From Tomocerus qinae (Eukaryota; Arthropoda; Collembola; Entomobryomorpha; Tomoceridae): a DNA stretch of 64,000 nt. The notes below the pieces were generated by a model. That model searched no databases. It was not told where the DNA came from and saw nothing but the letters and a program-made list of their open reading frames with translations. Every line of letters starts with the position of its first letter. Positions within the stretch are counted from its first letter, which is position 1. The translations under genes were made by a program, and so were the position numbers. The stretch spans positions 18,489,001-18,553,000 of the forward strand of contig CM034550.1 in assembly GCA_020055645.1 (NCBI GenBank), read 5' to 3'. Shown here one piece after another: positions 1 to 15,800 of this stretch.

Positions 1-3000
1 TAAATGTATGTACTTACACACGAGACATGTTACATATCAGGTCGTAGTATAAATTGCGTCTCCTCCTGACTACAGTAGTTGTAGTAAAAAAGAAAACATT
101 CTAGAAGTAGGAAGGGAGTAGATTTAAGCAGATAGCGATGTGCCGTAACAATATAGATAAACAGATGAGTTGTAGACTACTATCATGCAACGTCCTCGAA
201 AAATCTCTAATTACTTTCAAAACAAAGTTCCTCCTAGTACGAATATTACTAAATATGTATAGTTTAGAAACTATATTTGGAAAACGTCCTGTTGACGTCG
301 CTACAGAGTTGAAAACTATTCACAGAAATAACGATGGCGTCTCCCCCTCATCTTTGCTTGCTTCAAAATAATACACAGCTATCTACCGCAGTAATCTATT
401 TGTCAAGCAAAGGTGAGGGAAACTTACAAGCAAACTATAACTGACCCTTTAAATTAGAGGTATATCTGACGACTCTTTACATCCGAGGTTTTCATTTACA
501 TTTTCCAAAAACAACTTTTCTACGTTTTCTGCTCCTAACTATCTACACTCACTACTCTGACTCTTATTTCAGTCTACATCCTTTCCATCTCTTCATATTT
601 CAGCAAACATCAAATTTATTCATGCTTGTTGAGAATGTCTTACATAAGTTTCCTCATTAGCTTTCAGCCTATAAATGAAATCCTTGTTTAGACAAACTTT
701 ATAAATATATACTTATATTGTATATTACGTGCGCTTGTTTTATTACTCCTATAACTAACTTACGCCATATCTCTCCCAAAAGTTCAGAACATTGAGAACC
801 AGAAACAAAAAGTTTAAAGCCAACGTGAAATAGAAGTAAAATGAGCACGAACCGTTGCTCTCCTACAAACTATGTTTATGCACTATGCAAATGCAATACA
901 AATTATTCTGTACTAAACATAGAATAGAAATCCTACAAAATTTGTTCATAATACATGGACCACTTATCAAACAACCATAACACACACCATAGATGAAAGT
1001 ACAAATTATTTTACTCATTTATAAAACATCCCAATTTATATTCTCCTCTATTTCCTCAAAATCTCAATATTTTTCATTTCAGAACGTAATTAATGTCAGA
1101 AATCAAAGTATAGTAGAAGTCTTACAAAATTCTGTTTCCTCCAACCACAAACACGCAACTAAATGACTACGTAGTTGTAAATACTGACAACGAACAATAA
1201 TCAGAAAATACTTCAGAGCCGCATATCATTTTACAGAAGCAGTAGAACTTCTAATTGACTTTCTATGCTGACATGCCAATCAGACGGCAATAACAAAATT
1301 AATGATAAGTTATAAATACATTTAATCTTCAAACAATTCCTGCATTACCCACATCACCTTATTTGTTTTATGGTGGTGACACATTGACACTTGTATAGGT
1401 TTAGTAGTCTATAGAATACGTGTCGCATGTGTGGTGTATGTATATTAAACGTGGTACATGTCTCAACATTTCCAACTTAATTTCAGGATTTTTAACGTGG
1501 AAGTATGTGCGTCATGTATATTTAACGACTGGGACCAGACTGGCTTTTACTTGGAGCCAGTAGCTACATCGTAGTTTTGAAAATCTTGTATTATCCGTCT
1601 ACAAAACATACATTAGTAATATGCATATGAAATCCAAGTGTAGAAATTTTGTTTATCTCCTGGCAATTCATTATATCGATTAGCTGCCTCACACATAGTA
1701 CATTCAGTTAGACATAATAGTATACATTATACAAGTCTCTCCGTCAAGCATAAGTGGTATGGCATGGCTAATTATCTACAGCAGTGACCCAATAGAATCC
1801 AACGAACAATATTATCTCCCCATCTGAAAATTAGTTTGGTTTGTGGTCTAGACAGGTGTAACTACCTAACAGCACAAATTATGTAATGTCAATAAATTAT
1901 GGTCCACACTTGCATTGTAGGAAATGAAGTCACATGCTCCAAACACCCTGCTAAATAGTTAGGTGAATACAACGTTGTCAATAACTATTTTCTGCTTAGC
2001 TTAGCTATGGTAAAGATACTCCGTAATATAATCAATAATCTCATTATGCCCATCTGCACAAAACGCTTTTAAGAGTTGCTGAATCAATTTTCCGCACCAT
2101 GGACTTTTAACCGCGGGTGCTAACGCGTGTTGTCGAAAAGAGGGTGACATTCTTACCTTTACACTCTGTGATTTTTACGGGCGAATGAAATTTCTTCCTA
2201 GCGTATACCTTTCAATTTTTGTGGCTTCATCCACACAACAGTCATGCCTACTCAACTACCCAACAAAGCTCATTTTTTGACTCCATACCAAAAACAAATC
2301 TTTTATTAATAAAATTTTGGAAGAATCTGGACAAAGGATCTAATAACAAGCAATTTCTAAGGTCTGAGGAAGAATCTGGAATACGAGGGAATGGTTATTG
2401 ACAACGGTGTACATTATAGGCTACAAAATACAAAGGGAAGCAATGCAGATAGATTTGCAGACTTTTTCTGTGGAAAGCAGTTGGTCCATTTCCCTAGACG
2501 TTCATTTTCAGTACTGAATTACATTAAACCATTTTCTATTACGTTTGCAACACGGTAGCAAGATAAGGTCAAAGGTTTTTAATGTACTTATCTCAGAGTT
2601 GTAGGGTATACGGTGTTCCCAACATCACTCTATGTCCTTACCCCCTAATCAAGAAAGGAGGACAACAAAATATAGGAATCCACACATAGATTCACTCTAG
2701 GTACAACTGCTAGTTACCCAAGTTTATTATAGTTATTGTAACCAACAGAGTGTCGAAAAAATTCGGTTCCTTAAAAACATCCATACAAACAATTTGTAAA
2801 GAAAAACTCTACTGCATGATGTTTTCTAACTCAGCCATTTTCAATGAAAATCTAATGCAATGTGATATAACAATATTATTATGAGCACTAATGCATTCAT
2901 CTAGTGGATATCTTTTTTTATCTAGTCATAAGAAAGGCTAACCATTGTTCATACAGTACCTAATAATAAACTTAAAATCTAAAATTAAGAATAAGAATAA

Positions 3001-6000
3001 TTCCTTTTCCCCGGATGTATAATATTACAAAACATTGATATGCATCATACCATAACTAGTAACTACAAAAGAAGACCAGATTATTTCTGTTTTTCTGTAG
3101 AAATCAGATAGCAGCATAAGCTGAGAGCTACAATGTCTGTACATTTATCGTGCAAACAACTCGGACAACAACGTACTAATGCACAACTGGAGTCTAATAA
3201 ATGAGGAAGGAGCGGAGGCAGAAGAGTACGTGATAATGGTTTTAACGATTGTCTCCATTCGCTGTTGCATAATATAGAATGAGGCATACTTAATGTACTT
3301 TCTTAAGTAGACAATAATAAAGATAGTAAAGAGTTCGTTTTAGGTTTGAATGCCTATCTGTCCCAGTTCCCGAGGATCCCGTGAAGTATTTTATTAAGAA
3401 TAAGAATCAGAGAAGGAAACTATAGGACATGACTGCGTAGTTCTCCTCGCAACGATACGGGTTGAGCTTGATGAGACATTTCCCTATTACCGATTACGCT
3501 AAGAGCAACGGGAAATTACTTACGAGATCTAAACAGCGAAAATTGAGGTTTACTTCTATATGCTTACAATGCTCTCATTTTCATATAATATCTGTTCCTA
3601 TTTCGTTCGGCTACATAATTTACTTTCTCCGACATCCAGCAACAAGGCGCAACTGTATTAGTATTAATAATTTCGGGAACCTAGAAGGACAGACTACAGG
3701 ATTAGCAACTAAAGACAGTAGAATATACATATGCTAATACATATAGTATAGCATACGTAAAACCACTTTATTATTATAGATAAGTATACATTATTATCGT
3801 GGGTTATATAGAGATAATACGGGAAACGTAGTCTGAGCCTGGTCTAGGCTTAGTTCCACTTAGGCAGGAGAACTCATTTCTTTGAAAGTTGATTAGTTAG
3901 TCCAGCTCAGAGCCAAGGATGCAAAAGAGGGTAAGTCTACTAATTCACTTACGTACACTGACTTCAATAAAGCTAAGAACTATTGTAAGTAATACCTATA
4001 TACGTATGTAGAACGAACGCTAAGCAAGCTAAGCCCTTGCATAACAACAATACAATTTCAGCTGTCACGTAACCGAACGCTAATGGCAATGGTCTATATT
4101 CTTGTCAACGCAAGTCATTGCAACGTTATGACTTCCATTTACAACCTCCTAAAAATGAGGAAGGGCATAAAGGGATATCCGATTCCTTGGAATTTCTCCA
4201 GGGTGAAGTGAAAGTCAAGAATTTGTAGGCAGGTGATGATTAGAGCAATTCTTAGGGGAACTATGGAATTCCTAAGTTGGTATTAGATTCTGATACTAGA
4301 CATGTAATGTTTCTTCATACATGTCCATAAAATCTAAACTTTTTTCAATACTATACCTATACCAAATTATTATTAAAGTTGTTCCTTCTAATTTTGTGAA
4401 TGTAAAATTTGTGTTTTCTAGTTTTCTTTCAATATATGATGCAAGTGCAAGGAAGTCCAGTCAATGAGTTCCTTGATTGTGAGTTCCTGTTCATTAGTAT
4501 TTAGAACATAGTATACAGACTAATAGTAGTTATTACACCAGTGGACTGAAAAGTACATCTAATAGCAGGTTGGTGGCTGTAATATTGTAAGCTGGTGTAG
4601 AACGATAGTTAATTTAAAGCTAGGAGGAAAGCTCTTCGACTTGGTTCAAAGATTAAAGTAAAGCTAGAATGTTCGCTTTCACTCAGGCTAAAGGGCAATT
4701 TCATGAAAAATTAGAGGCAACGGGGGATTCATTCATTTGTCAGCTTTTCCCTTCTTTCTCTTACCCTTTCCATTTGACTTTCACTCAAAAAGTTCCCTTC
4801 ATTTCTACTTTCCACCAGCTACATGGCTACATCAATGCTCATTATTATTCTCTGTGAGCGTGAACTTTCTCTCCTACTTTCCCTACTCTTTGCAAAACTT
4901 ACTCTTGTATTATTGTCCATGCACCTTCCACCGTAAGACAGTTTATGTTCATAACATAGTGAAAGCTTAAGCAAATAAACTTACTTTTTCAAACTTCATA
5001 TGAGCGTTTACGGAGCGGAATTCACTCGAAGGAAGATGTTTCTCAAATAATAAGTCTACTTTAATACTTCCTGTGCGAAATAAATGTAGAGAGCTCTGTA
5101 CCTATGTTACAGCTCTCTACATTTCATAAATGCACAATATTACATTCTGCTATCATATTTACAGAGTGAGCATCCTCCATAGTATTTCGTCCTGTCTCTA
5201 CTAGTACCTAATGTTGACTTGAAACAAATTATCCGCTATTACATTATAAGTACTCTAATGTGCACAAACAAGAGACTTAACGTGGGGTATACGAGGAAAT
5301 TATTAATCCAGTACTGAAAACCAAAGCACTAATCATGCAACATTAGTTTCTATTACATAGTCTAAAACGTAAGCTTATCAATGCAAGCGAAAATGAAAGC
5401 GTCTAGTTAGAAGAGAATTAAAATGAGTACCTATTGCCTACTGCACACATCGAGTTCTCTGTAAAATAGATTAATATTGAACTGTTGGTTTGTGAAAACG
5501 GAGAATATAAATACTATAAATGTTCAGCAATCCGTGTGTAACTTATAATAAATGTCTATTTAACAGTCTACGCTTTCTGCATTACCTGCAATTCTATGAT
5601 CGTATTTTAGCACCAAATGTATTTCACTTTCCAAGTATATTTACTTCCTCCTACGAGTGCATGAATGAGTTCATAAACAAATACACTCGCTCTACTAGTC
5701 GACAGTATCCGCTTTCATTCTCATTTCCAACGGAACGTCTATCAAATTGACTTTTCTGGTTGAGGAGACGCAAGCATTAATCCTGATCACACACACCAGA
5801 TAACAAAAGTTTATGCAGAAGGGAAAGCTAACACTAACAGATTGGGATACCCAAGATTCGTTGAAATATATTAGGTACTCGTACCATCATTCACCATTTA
5901 TATACTTTTTCACGGAAAGCGCTAGGTACCCTACTAAATAAACACCATTAGTAATGTACTGTAAAGTACATTCTACTCTCACAAGTATATTCACTGCTTT

Positions 6001-6790
6001 GTAAGCAATATAGCGACCGCCGCCGACTGGATAATGTAAAGGAGATTAGGCACGGATCTGCAAACGAAAATACTCTTATTTCTACCACTATACTACTCTA
6101 CTGGAATCCCTGGCTTAGGTAGCCACTAGATCTGATGGTGAGCACAAAGACATTTAAAGTAAACAGAAGATTCACTCTAACTTCAGATTCAGTTAACGCT
6201 ACTACGGAGAACAGTAATTGAAAAATTAAACACTAACAATTGGGATATTGTAAACGGATGGTTAAGATACGATTCAAGAGTCAATAAAATTCTCCTTCCC
6301 ACAGTGCTTGGCTTACTTCTTGCTCTTGAATTCAACAGATAGAATTTTGCAACATTTTAATTCTGAATTATTTCATAGTGATACCTGTGTCTGCTGTATT
6401 ATCACTTTCTTTTAGTTATTAATCATCTATGGCTAACTTCGATTGGTCACTAACAGCCTTGTAATTGTAAAGATGGTTAGAGCGCATTTTTTTCTAATCA
6501 TTAGGATTAAGAAATCTAAATAATAATAAAATAACACGGAAAAAGATATAATTATCTGCTAAATTACAATCCACAATTAAATTCAATCTACCAAATAATT
6601 AACACTGAGTGTCCATATAAGCCATTCAAATTACAATTCAAAGTTGTTATGTATAATTGAAATTGAAACCGTGTGGTATTGCAGCTTTTTAAAGTCATAT
6701 CCCCAAAATGCTGTTTTCTTGCTTCGCATGCCCAAAAGGTGACTAGCGAATCTCATTTTATAAATTAATAAAACTGTCGTAAATACTTAC
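1..6790. other. Pka-R2 intron 3 (continues off the left edge); no genes seen
   Basis: AT-rich noncoding sequence following the exon-3 donor. I searched the minus strand for the first cAMP-binding domain and found nothing matching. Open frames here are short, low-complexity and without recognisable motifs. The only structure noted is an inverted repeat at 5082-5124. Confidence 0.6.
5082..5124. repeat. Hairpin-forming inverted repeat
   Basis: Left arm 5082-5100 and right arm 5108-5124 are reverse complements over 17 bases, with a 2-base bulge in the left arm and a 7-base loop (CCTATGT). The arm core is AAATGTAGAGAGCT. No flanking transcription signals were seen. Confidence 0.6.
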
Positions 6791-6874
6791 CGCATCAAGA
6801 GATCGGAAGAGCAGGATATGTTTAACAGCTTCTGCGAGACGCGATCGTTGACCGTCCGATTTCGGGTGGACCAC
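6791..6874 (-). CDS. Pka-R2: Pka-R2 coding exon 3: N-terminal helix of first cAMP-binding domain
   Basis: Acceptor TTTCTAG|GTGGTC and donor GCG|GTAAGT, 28 codons, phase 0 on both sides. The peptide VVHPKSDGQRSRLAEAVKHI followed by LLFRSLDA is typical of RII just upstream of CNB-A. The next exon is not seen before position 1. Confidence 0.93.
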
Positions 6875-9800
6875 CTAGAAATACAAATAATGTTTTTATT
6901 ATCAGAACTCAGAGTAAATGTGGCAATAATGTAATATTAATAATATGTTAACATTAACAAACCCAGAATATTAAACTTAGTTTGCTTATTTTTGGCCCTC
7001 ATCATACTAGATGTAATCTGATATGGTATGAAAATACAATATGCACACAATAATAGTGCCATCAGCATATTATGCAAAAATGCGATGAGTTTGAGTCGGA
7101 GTATAAATACAGTACGTAAAACATAAGTTTCATAGTGTACCTAATCATTAGAATCAGAAATGTAGTAGTAAAGTAGTAATGCAATTTCAAGGTACATGTG
7201 AGTGAGTGGCATGTTTTTTGTAGTAGTAGTAGCGGTTCCGTTTCGTTTGATTCTGCCTATAAAAGATAACTCAGGTCGAACTAATGCACTTTCTCCTATC
7301 ACTTTCCTAGCATCAACTCATGGGGATTGTGTAGAGGCGAAAATAAGAGAAAGAGATCGGTTTTATTCAGTTCCGCCACGCTAGCATTATACACAAGATA
7401 ATGTGTATAGAGTGTAAATAATATCAGAATGTACAGTAGAGTCGACCCTCATTTCACATTAGATCGACTGCAGATACAGCAGACGATGATACAGAGAAAC
7501 CAACATAACATCACATGGAGCTCTATTTCTTGCATGTAAGCATATCCCTGAAAGTGACACTCAGTTTACTTCTTTGTGGTAGTAACTTGGAATGTCATTT
7601 CTCGTTGTCGCTACCTACATAGACTTTCTCGGGAGTCTTACAACTCACGAAATAACTTAGCTGGACAACCGCGTCGCAATTGATTTGATTTGAACAAAAC
7701 CTTTGCCATTTTTATACTTTTCGTGAGTTTCATTTCCTCTACAACTTGACCACAAGCTATACAGACAATTGTGACCTAAACTGTAACAGAATAGTAAAGA
7801 TAAAAATATGACTATTTTTATATACTCAAAAGACCTACACCTACACATATTAGGTACTATACGTACTTGATGTACATGTATAACTATACAATACAGACAT
7901 AACCCAATTACAAACATGAAAAAACCTGGTAACCACATCAAGTGCCCTCGATTTGTTTATTATACCACCCACAAGCAATCTCATAGGATACAATGACACT
8001 TTGTTCCTAACTGATTTGTCCTAATGTCATTCCTGTACTTTTGACGTCCACTTATGTAGGTCTTTCCATTCTATATACATATGCTCCGAGAGTGTCATGT
8101 CATGAAATCATGAGTACAATACTTTTATACTTTCTTTATTGTCAGGAAGTACTACAGAGAATGTATAAATTGGCAACCTCAACTCACCTCTGACATTAAA
8201 AATGATAACTCATCACTTTAGGACGTTTCTCGCTTACTTTTCACAAACAATGACGTAATAGATACAAATAATAATTTATTCATAAAGGTGGCAACTACAT
8301 TGTTTGCATAATATCACTCGAAAATGTGGTGTATCTGTATTTAATGCTTGACAAAATTCCAACACAAAAGAGAAGAAGGGAAAAGAGAATTGCATGTTAA
8401 TAATAGTTAGCGCTCTTTTCTAGCTGTAAAATGTAATATTCTACTCAAAGAAAGTGCTCTCTAGACATTATTATATTCAACTTGAACAATTCTATTTGCC
8501 AATGTACTTACACTAACGACTTTTGACTTACTTTAGCTAAATTTTCGCTATGAGACATAATAGAAATAGCCAGACATAACAGATTCTATCTACTATTCCA
8601 CCACAGCATTATACACACATGACTGGCAATAGTGTCTGTAAAAGAAAACGGGGAAGAATCACAAAAGAAAGGTCTGATAATGCTTTCGCCATCCAGTAAA
8701 AGCCGTAACGTGATCAGCTAATGTGATGCAGTGATGCTATATCAACAATACTCATTCTATGAATTAAACATGTTGTAAAAGAGATTCTCTATGCATTATT
8801 TATAACTTTTCAACAAAACTATTACGACTTCGGCATATTTTGTATCATCCTACACATAAGATATCAGTATAACAATGCGAATGCTCTTGACTTGAATACT
8901 ACTCAACTTGGTTTCCTATGCAATTCAGTCTTGTCTGTAGATCTACATTTCTGTGCTCAAGAGAAAATTCCAATTTGCCTGACATGCTGACTCGATGGAA
9001 TAATGGTGCCAGTAGCACTGATAACCACAGAAAGAACGTAACATTATGTAATGGTGAAAGGTTCCCTACCAATACGACATCCGTCCTTTATTCTTCCATT
9101 TCAATTTGTAATCCTATTGCAAACCAAGAGTACGCACACTGCTCACACGACTTCCATCTCACATCACATTCACTCTTTCTTCGTCAAATCACTCCTTACC
9201 ATATTTTTCTGACTCACAACTACAGCCCTTCTTGACATATCAATGAACCATATTATAGGGTACCATACGGAAATGACACAAGATCAAAAAAAATTGCTAA
9301 ACTAATAATACACATCATCCAATCAAAATAGCTCTTCAATTGAAATTCTTCCTGCTATGCAGTACATGTTGTCATGTATTACATTGGATTGCGTGACTAC
9401 GTTGAATGAATCAAAAATTGCATTTCGTTTGGAATACTCTGCTCTATATAGATCATTTTAATTAAATCTGTCATTTACTACAAGCAATACTTGGAAAAAA
9501 TCATTGAGATTGTTTTTAGAAGAACCTTTGAAGAATGATTATAATAAAGATGGAGATATGGACCTATTGGACATTTTTCCACACAAGATTTGCTAGCTAT
9601 TCAGAATTTGTCACATATGTAAAAAGTATATACTACTATTGTATAAAACCTATGAATAGATGCCAGATTTACGATTTGAATAGAGTGAAACTTTCATATG
9701 GGTTTAGCATAAGGAAAAAGAAAATATCCAAAGAACTAGCTTTTCGTTCATGCTGTATAGATATGCAATTTTGTCAGGAGCCAGACCAAAAGAGAGTAAA

Positions 9801-12800
9801 AAATTGTATTCTAATTTTAGAAATTATAAAAATTGTTTGCCAGTACCGGAGTCCTAGAAAACGAGATTAGTTTTTGAATTCTAATCGATTTGTCATAGAC
9901 TAAAACTTGAATTACATTACTTATAATTTCATGTAAAATTGATCGAGGTCATAGCTGATGCCCACATTTCCTTGAGGTTAAAGCACTTTAACGATCCAAC
10001 CCCTGCCCTGCCTGATACTAAATTAAAAAATACTTTTATGGCAGCATTATGGTTTTATTATTGCTTTAATATTGGCAATACCATGTTATGTTATTTTTAA
10101 CATTATTGATCTAAGACTAAGGAATGGCATTAGCCATACCATTACATAGTAGGGAATCTACACAGAATGGCAATAATGTGGCAATAACAGAAACATAGAA
10201 ACGTCCGTGTTTGGATTTATCTCTCATTTCTAAAAACTGCCATATCCAAAAATATCTACTTTCTCTTTCACTTCTGTTTTTGAGTTAGCGTTCAAGCCTC
10301 GTTCAAAACTTGGACTGTTACCAATTGCAGCACGATTATAGAAGGCAGAAACATTAGATACAGAAGGACTGCACCAAAAATAATTACTTCGTCATTATAT
10401 TTGTACTGAGCAAATATTTACGCTTTTATAGCGTTCCACAAACAGGAGCCAGTAAAATATCCCATATAGAAACAAATAAAAATGGTTAAAAATGTCCCTT
10501 GGAAGTTTTTTTTAGTTCATAATGTACGTGGATGGAAAATCCAGGGCATTTTGGGAATGATTAGAAAGGAGATACGGATACAAGCAATATAATTACAAGA
10601 AACAGTAGATTAGACATTTTAGAGTTTGTATAAATGCACGTTTATGCTCAGCTGAAATGACAATAATGAGTATACTACACAAATGACTGAAATAAGGATA
10701 AAGCACAATGCTCAATTAGCTAAATTATCGTAGATACAAAACTCAATTATCCCAAGAGGAAAGGAATGAAAGAGAAAGTCAAATAAAAAGTCCATTTTAA
10801 TGTCGAATTTTGTTTTTCGTTATGTTATGGTAGTGTAACGGAGGCATGTAATAACGTGAGACATTTATATAACCTTTCGGAGCATCATAGGCTATTTAAT
10901 CGAGTTAAGAGTAGTCAAGTCGAAGAAATGTCAATTCCACTCACAAGTCACCAAGTGAGTCAGTGTGGAGGGCAGGCTGAACAGAAGCCAATACACTTAG
11001 GATAAAATCATCAAGAAGATAGTCGTCCTCGCCCTGGCCATTCACGCTGCTAAAAAGACTTTCGACTTTCTGAGAGTAGGATAGTACTATTTCGTTATTT
11101 ACAAATGCATAGTAGAGCTGTGAAAGCTGTGAATGAAAGTGGTGGGTTCTAATCTAATGCTCATGGCTACAGATATAATCATGCAGTTACAGAACCATAT
11201 TTACTATCTCTGCACAGAAATGTCTTGCAAGAAAGTTATAAAAAGAACAAACTATATTACAGCTATTAACTGCTATATGCATATACACATCTCACACTTT
11301 TATTCTGTACGCTCCGCTTGCTGACTTATACTGTCTCGTCAGCTTACGAGAAAATACCGATTCAATCCACTTCACTCGGCTTGTCTACTTGTCTTTTCCT
11401 TTCTTTCTCAATACTGCGAGTTGGCTCGCTATGCTATAAGTGCACAAACTACTACAAAACTCATCTATTAGTGCGACTGTTATTGTTAAATACATTCCGT
11501 GTGTGATATACTACTTTATGTAATAGGTGAGTATCCTGTTAGAATCTTTCCACTAACACTGAATTGTCTGAATACTACAACGAAAAAAGAATGCAAGAGA
11601 CTGTCTACTCCTATTAACGAGAAATGTTCTTGCATCATCCGTGTCATACAAAAGTAATAATGGAAGCAATACTGCCACCATCATCCCACACGGTTGCTGC
11701 TTTGATCCAAAAACTAATAGTCATTTAGAAATTGTCCTATGAACTAACTCACCACTTGACCTTTCTTTTCTACTGCTATCAATCCCTTACCTATATACAA
11801 ATACCATTCGAAAATACATTAAGAACAATAGAAGAAGAATCTTTTACTGAAACATTAGATACCTGTTAGTTCAAGACTTCTTTCCAAACTCTAATCGAAT
11901 GTCTCCCATTTGTATAATTATAATTTATGGAAATAAAAAGAGCAAAGGTATTCACTACGTGCTATTATAAATGAAAATGAGTAATAACCCTTCCTAAACT
12001 TTGCAAAAACGAATTACAAAATCACTCAGCATATAATTGCAATCCTCTGCGCAAAAATTTAGATAACGGTAGAAGGAAAGGTTTAACAATTTATACTACT
12101 TCTCGAAAATGAGGGATTCGGTTCAAAAAGTCTCTGTCATTTATCCGCTGCTCAAGTCCGTTACTAAAAAGTTAACAAGGTTAGCGCAATACCTTGAAAT
12201 TGCAACACGTATGACGTACGCAGTAAGTGTGCAAACAGGCGAGGCGTAACAATGCAAATTACAATTAATTGTAATACCTATACATTACAAAGGGAAGAGA
12301 CTACGAGTTTGAGTTTGGGAATAGTATTCATAATGCCATAACCTTGCCCTACCTAGATTTGTTCTGTTCTTAAAAACAAATATATTTCGTCTGTGCATCA
12401 AGTGAAATTGCAAATATTCTGCAAATACGAGAAACATGGCACGTGCTACTCTCAGCTCTCACACATTCTTGCCAAAAACTCCTTATACGATAAGATTGCA
12501 GCTCATTACTGGGAAGAAAATATCTCTCTGTGCGTTCCATTTCGTCGTTCCTCCAGGCTAAATAACTGTAAACTCGAAAGTGGTGTAAGAGAAGAACTCG
12601 GAAAACCAGAACCGGGTGGAAAAGGGCACAATAAAAAAAGAGCTAAAGTATGTCAAGAAAAACCCGGTCTGTTGGTGTCCGGAAGGATACATAAAAATCT
12701 TGAATCTGATCTCAAAAGTCAATATTAGTCCAAGGTTCTTACAATTCACTGGAGAACCTGTGACCTCAATTGATTTAGCTAAGAGAAGATACCTATCATG

Positions 12801-15800
12801 TGCTCCTGCTCTTCTTTCACTTTTCATTACCACATAGAGAACGTATACTTCTACATACCTACGTAAGTAATAGATTTCCTTTTCAGAAGTCGCCTAATTG
12901 GTTGCTAGATCAGTCCTTCAGGTTTCGGCAATAGTTCTTAGACATTATCTAGCCATAAGCTACCTTTCTCCAATAATCCTGGCTATGAATAATGTTAAAT
13001 TATTTTTACCTATTTATTCCGTCAATTGAGATAAAAATCTTATTGCATATATTTTACTTTTTTCAATAATTGCAGATAATATATTGCCCATTTTCGTCGT
13101 AGTCCTGAATAGAGCATCGATACAGCTTCAATTTAAATATGCTTTAGGACAACAAAGCAATAATAATTATCTATTAATAGAGCAGTTTTAATTAAGACAT
13201 CAACATGGCTGAATTTAATTTAACGTAGGTATGTTTCAGTTCAGCAGAGTGCTACTAATGATGCAGATGCGAAGTAAATCTATCCTAGGGCCAAAGTAAA
13301 GTAAATTAAATAATATAGTAGAGGAAAGAAATAAACGGGAATGAAGCACTTACTGCGGGCTTATCATCTTCGTCTTCCTCAGGATTGTACGCTTCAGCAA
13401 AGACCGACTTTCGCCGCCCAACATTTCGCACCGGGGGAGCTGGCTCTGGGTCCGCTGCAACAAAACCAAATTAACATCAACCTCATGTTACGTTTCGTTA
13501 CATTTACGTCTGAGTAAATAACTTTTATGTCTTAATTGCTTTCTTGTCCTGTTCTGACTGTGACTCATTCACTGCCACCACATAAACCATTGCGAATACT
13601 ACAACTTCTGTAACTGCTTTTGCCAACCTTTCTTTTTCCAACACGGACAGACTCCCATCCAAGTTAGACTGAATAAACATTCACCCAATGTGCCCTAAGA
13701 CTTTCACTGTAATTTTGACTTTAAATATATTAAATTCATTAGTGGTCCATTTCTCACGTTCATCTCCTTCAAGTTCCAGAGATGAACTTACTTTCAATCG
13801 TTCTGTAATTACTTGGTAATTTACTTTCAATCTTCGCGAATATGAAATCGTTACACTTCAGAATTTACCAAGTTTCTATAGGGATCCAATCATGATAAGG
13901 TATTCTTGAAAGTTGCTAAAAGTTTGAGTAAAATGACTATTCGCTTCATTTATGAAAATTGCGACCTCTTGTCCTTACATAATCAAGATCCAGAATTTTT
14001 TGACGCTTTCGAAATAGATGTCAAAATATAATACTAATAATACTAGTAGATAATTTTGATTTAACGAGAACTATTCAATCAGTATTCAAATCATAATATC
14101 TAAACTCCATGCAGTTCATCTTCATCCAGACCTTTTGTTCAAAATAGTATATCCCAATTTTGTATGTTGAATGTAATAGTGAGTACATAAGCCCACAAGT
14201 TAGTAGGTGAACGTAGATAACGAAAAGAGAATTAATTGAAAAAACACAGAAACGGAAGTCTGCTACGAAATTAGTGACCAAAACCGTGGAGAAAAAAAAT
14301 CTAGTTCCAAGTTATATTGATCTTAACAATTTGCATGCTCCTGCATAGTCGCAAATTAACATTGCTTAGCATCTTAATAGACTTGCTTCATCTTTGCAAT
14401 TGAAATCAAAATAAAACCAAAGCAAAGAGTAAACTGGCCCTTGATGACTTAATTTATAATTTTGGAAAACACAGCCTCGTCGGCTCATAAATAAATGCTA
14501 CAAGGCAATTTCAGTGGTGATTAGTGGTAGTACAGTAGTACATACACGTAACAGATTCTGGATAGCATGCATGTGTTTTCATTAATTCCCCTTCTGTTAT
14601 TTGAGAAAATTAGCATTTCTATTAGCAATTCTGTTAAAGTTAACCATTTCAACAGAAAGCTAATCTGCGCCCCTGTGTAGCTTACTAATTTACTATAAAT
14701 TATTTCAAGTCATTTCCAAAGCTCTATTCAAATCGTTTTCCAAATACCAAATGTTTTACAAGCTGTAAAATGTAATATTTACTCTTTCTATATATGTAGC
14801 TACCAACATTACACAATCTCTTTAAGTGGAGCTGTCTGTCATTTTTGGCAAGACTCAAGCAAAACACCACAGTCGGCTTATTTGAGGTTAACTAAATGGA
14901 ATATTTATGTAGCCCAAACTTTTACTAACAGACACAAGTGTAATTTAAACTTAACAAACGATGGAGTATCCAAGTATACACATTCTGTTCTACCATCACA
15001 AAATCTCATGATGTATCCCTAATTATTATCGAGATAACCATATGTATATAGTGACTTTATATCACAAATACTGATATTACTAATACTCGTCTGATATATG
15101 CTTAACAATACTAATTACATGCATACTACTTGAGTTTTTATTATTTATACAAACAAGCTATGCTCAATTAGAAAAAAACTGAGAAACTGGCAATAAGTAA
15201 GATTCAGTCATTCTCTCATCATGAGAAAAATGCAGTCTTCCTCGTTCCCTCTATAGACTTTACAATAATAATTTTATGTGTTTCGAAAGTGGCGACAGCA
15301 GAAGCAGAACTTTCATTCACGAGTTCATTCACGAAAACCTGAGGTTCAAAGTTCCCATCAGACTCTTATCTTATCCTTATCACATCAATTTTAGCGACTT
15401 TGTTTTAACTGATAATACTGATAAAGCATGTTGCTAGTATCTCTATATGAATGAATATCTTTTACATTGCATTTACAAAATTGAGCACATTGCGCAATGA
15501 AGTCTCGGAATCTATACCACGTAAAACGAGTAACTCACCTATTTCAATTGGAAACAGCCTGCAGCTTACCTAAGAATTCAATCTACACATTTTACACAGC
15601 AAGATAGCAACATGATACTACGCACATGGTGAAGCACATACTACTACGACCATGAGCAACTCTAACTGTAATAACTTAGTTCTGAGATTGTATTTATGAT
15701 TGCCAGAAACAACAGACTCTCTTAGACTTAGACCGATTTTATAGATACTGTATGTGTATATGTATTTAATTCACAAGCAGATTCTTAAAAATGAACTATA

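Noticed and set aside
7202..7384. Short plus-strand frame with a GTA repeat run
   Set aside because: Low-complexity trinucleotide run, 60 codons, no motif.
9535..9870. 111-codon plus-strand frame
   Set aside because: Biased composition from AT-rich DNA and no recognisable domain; not enough to call a gene.
12393..12837. Overlapping frames on both strands (12393-12728 plus, 12558-12833 minus)
   Set aside because: The plus frame starts at GTG, neither matches a known family, and their mutual overlap suggests a locally stop-poor stretch.
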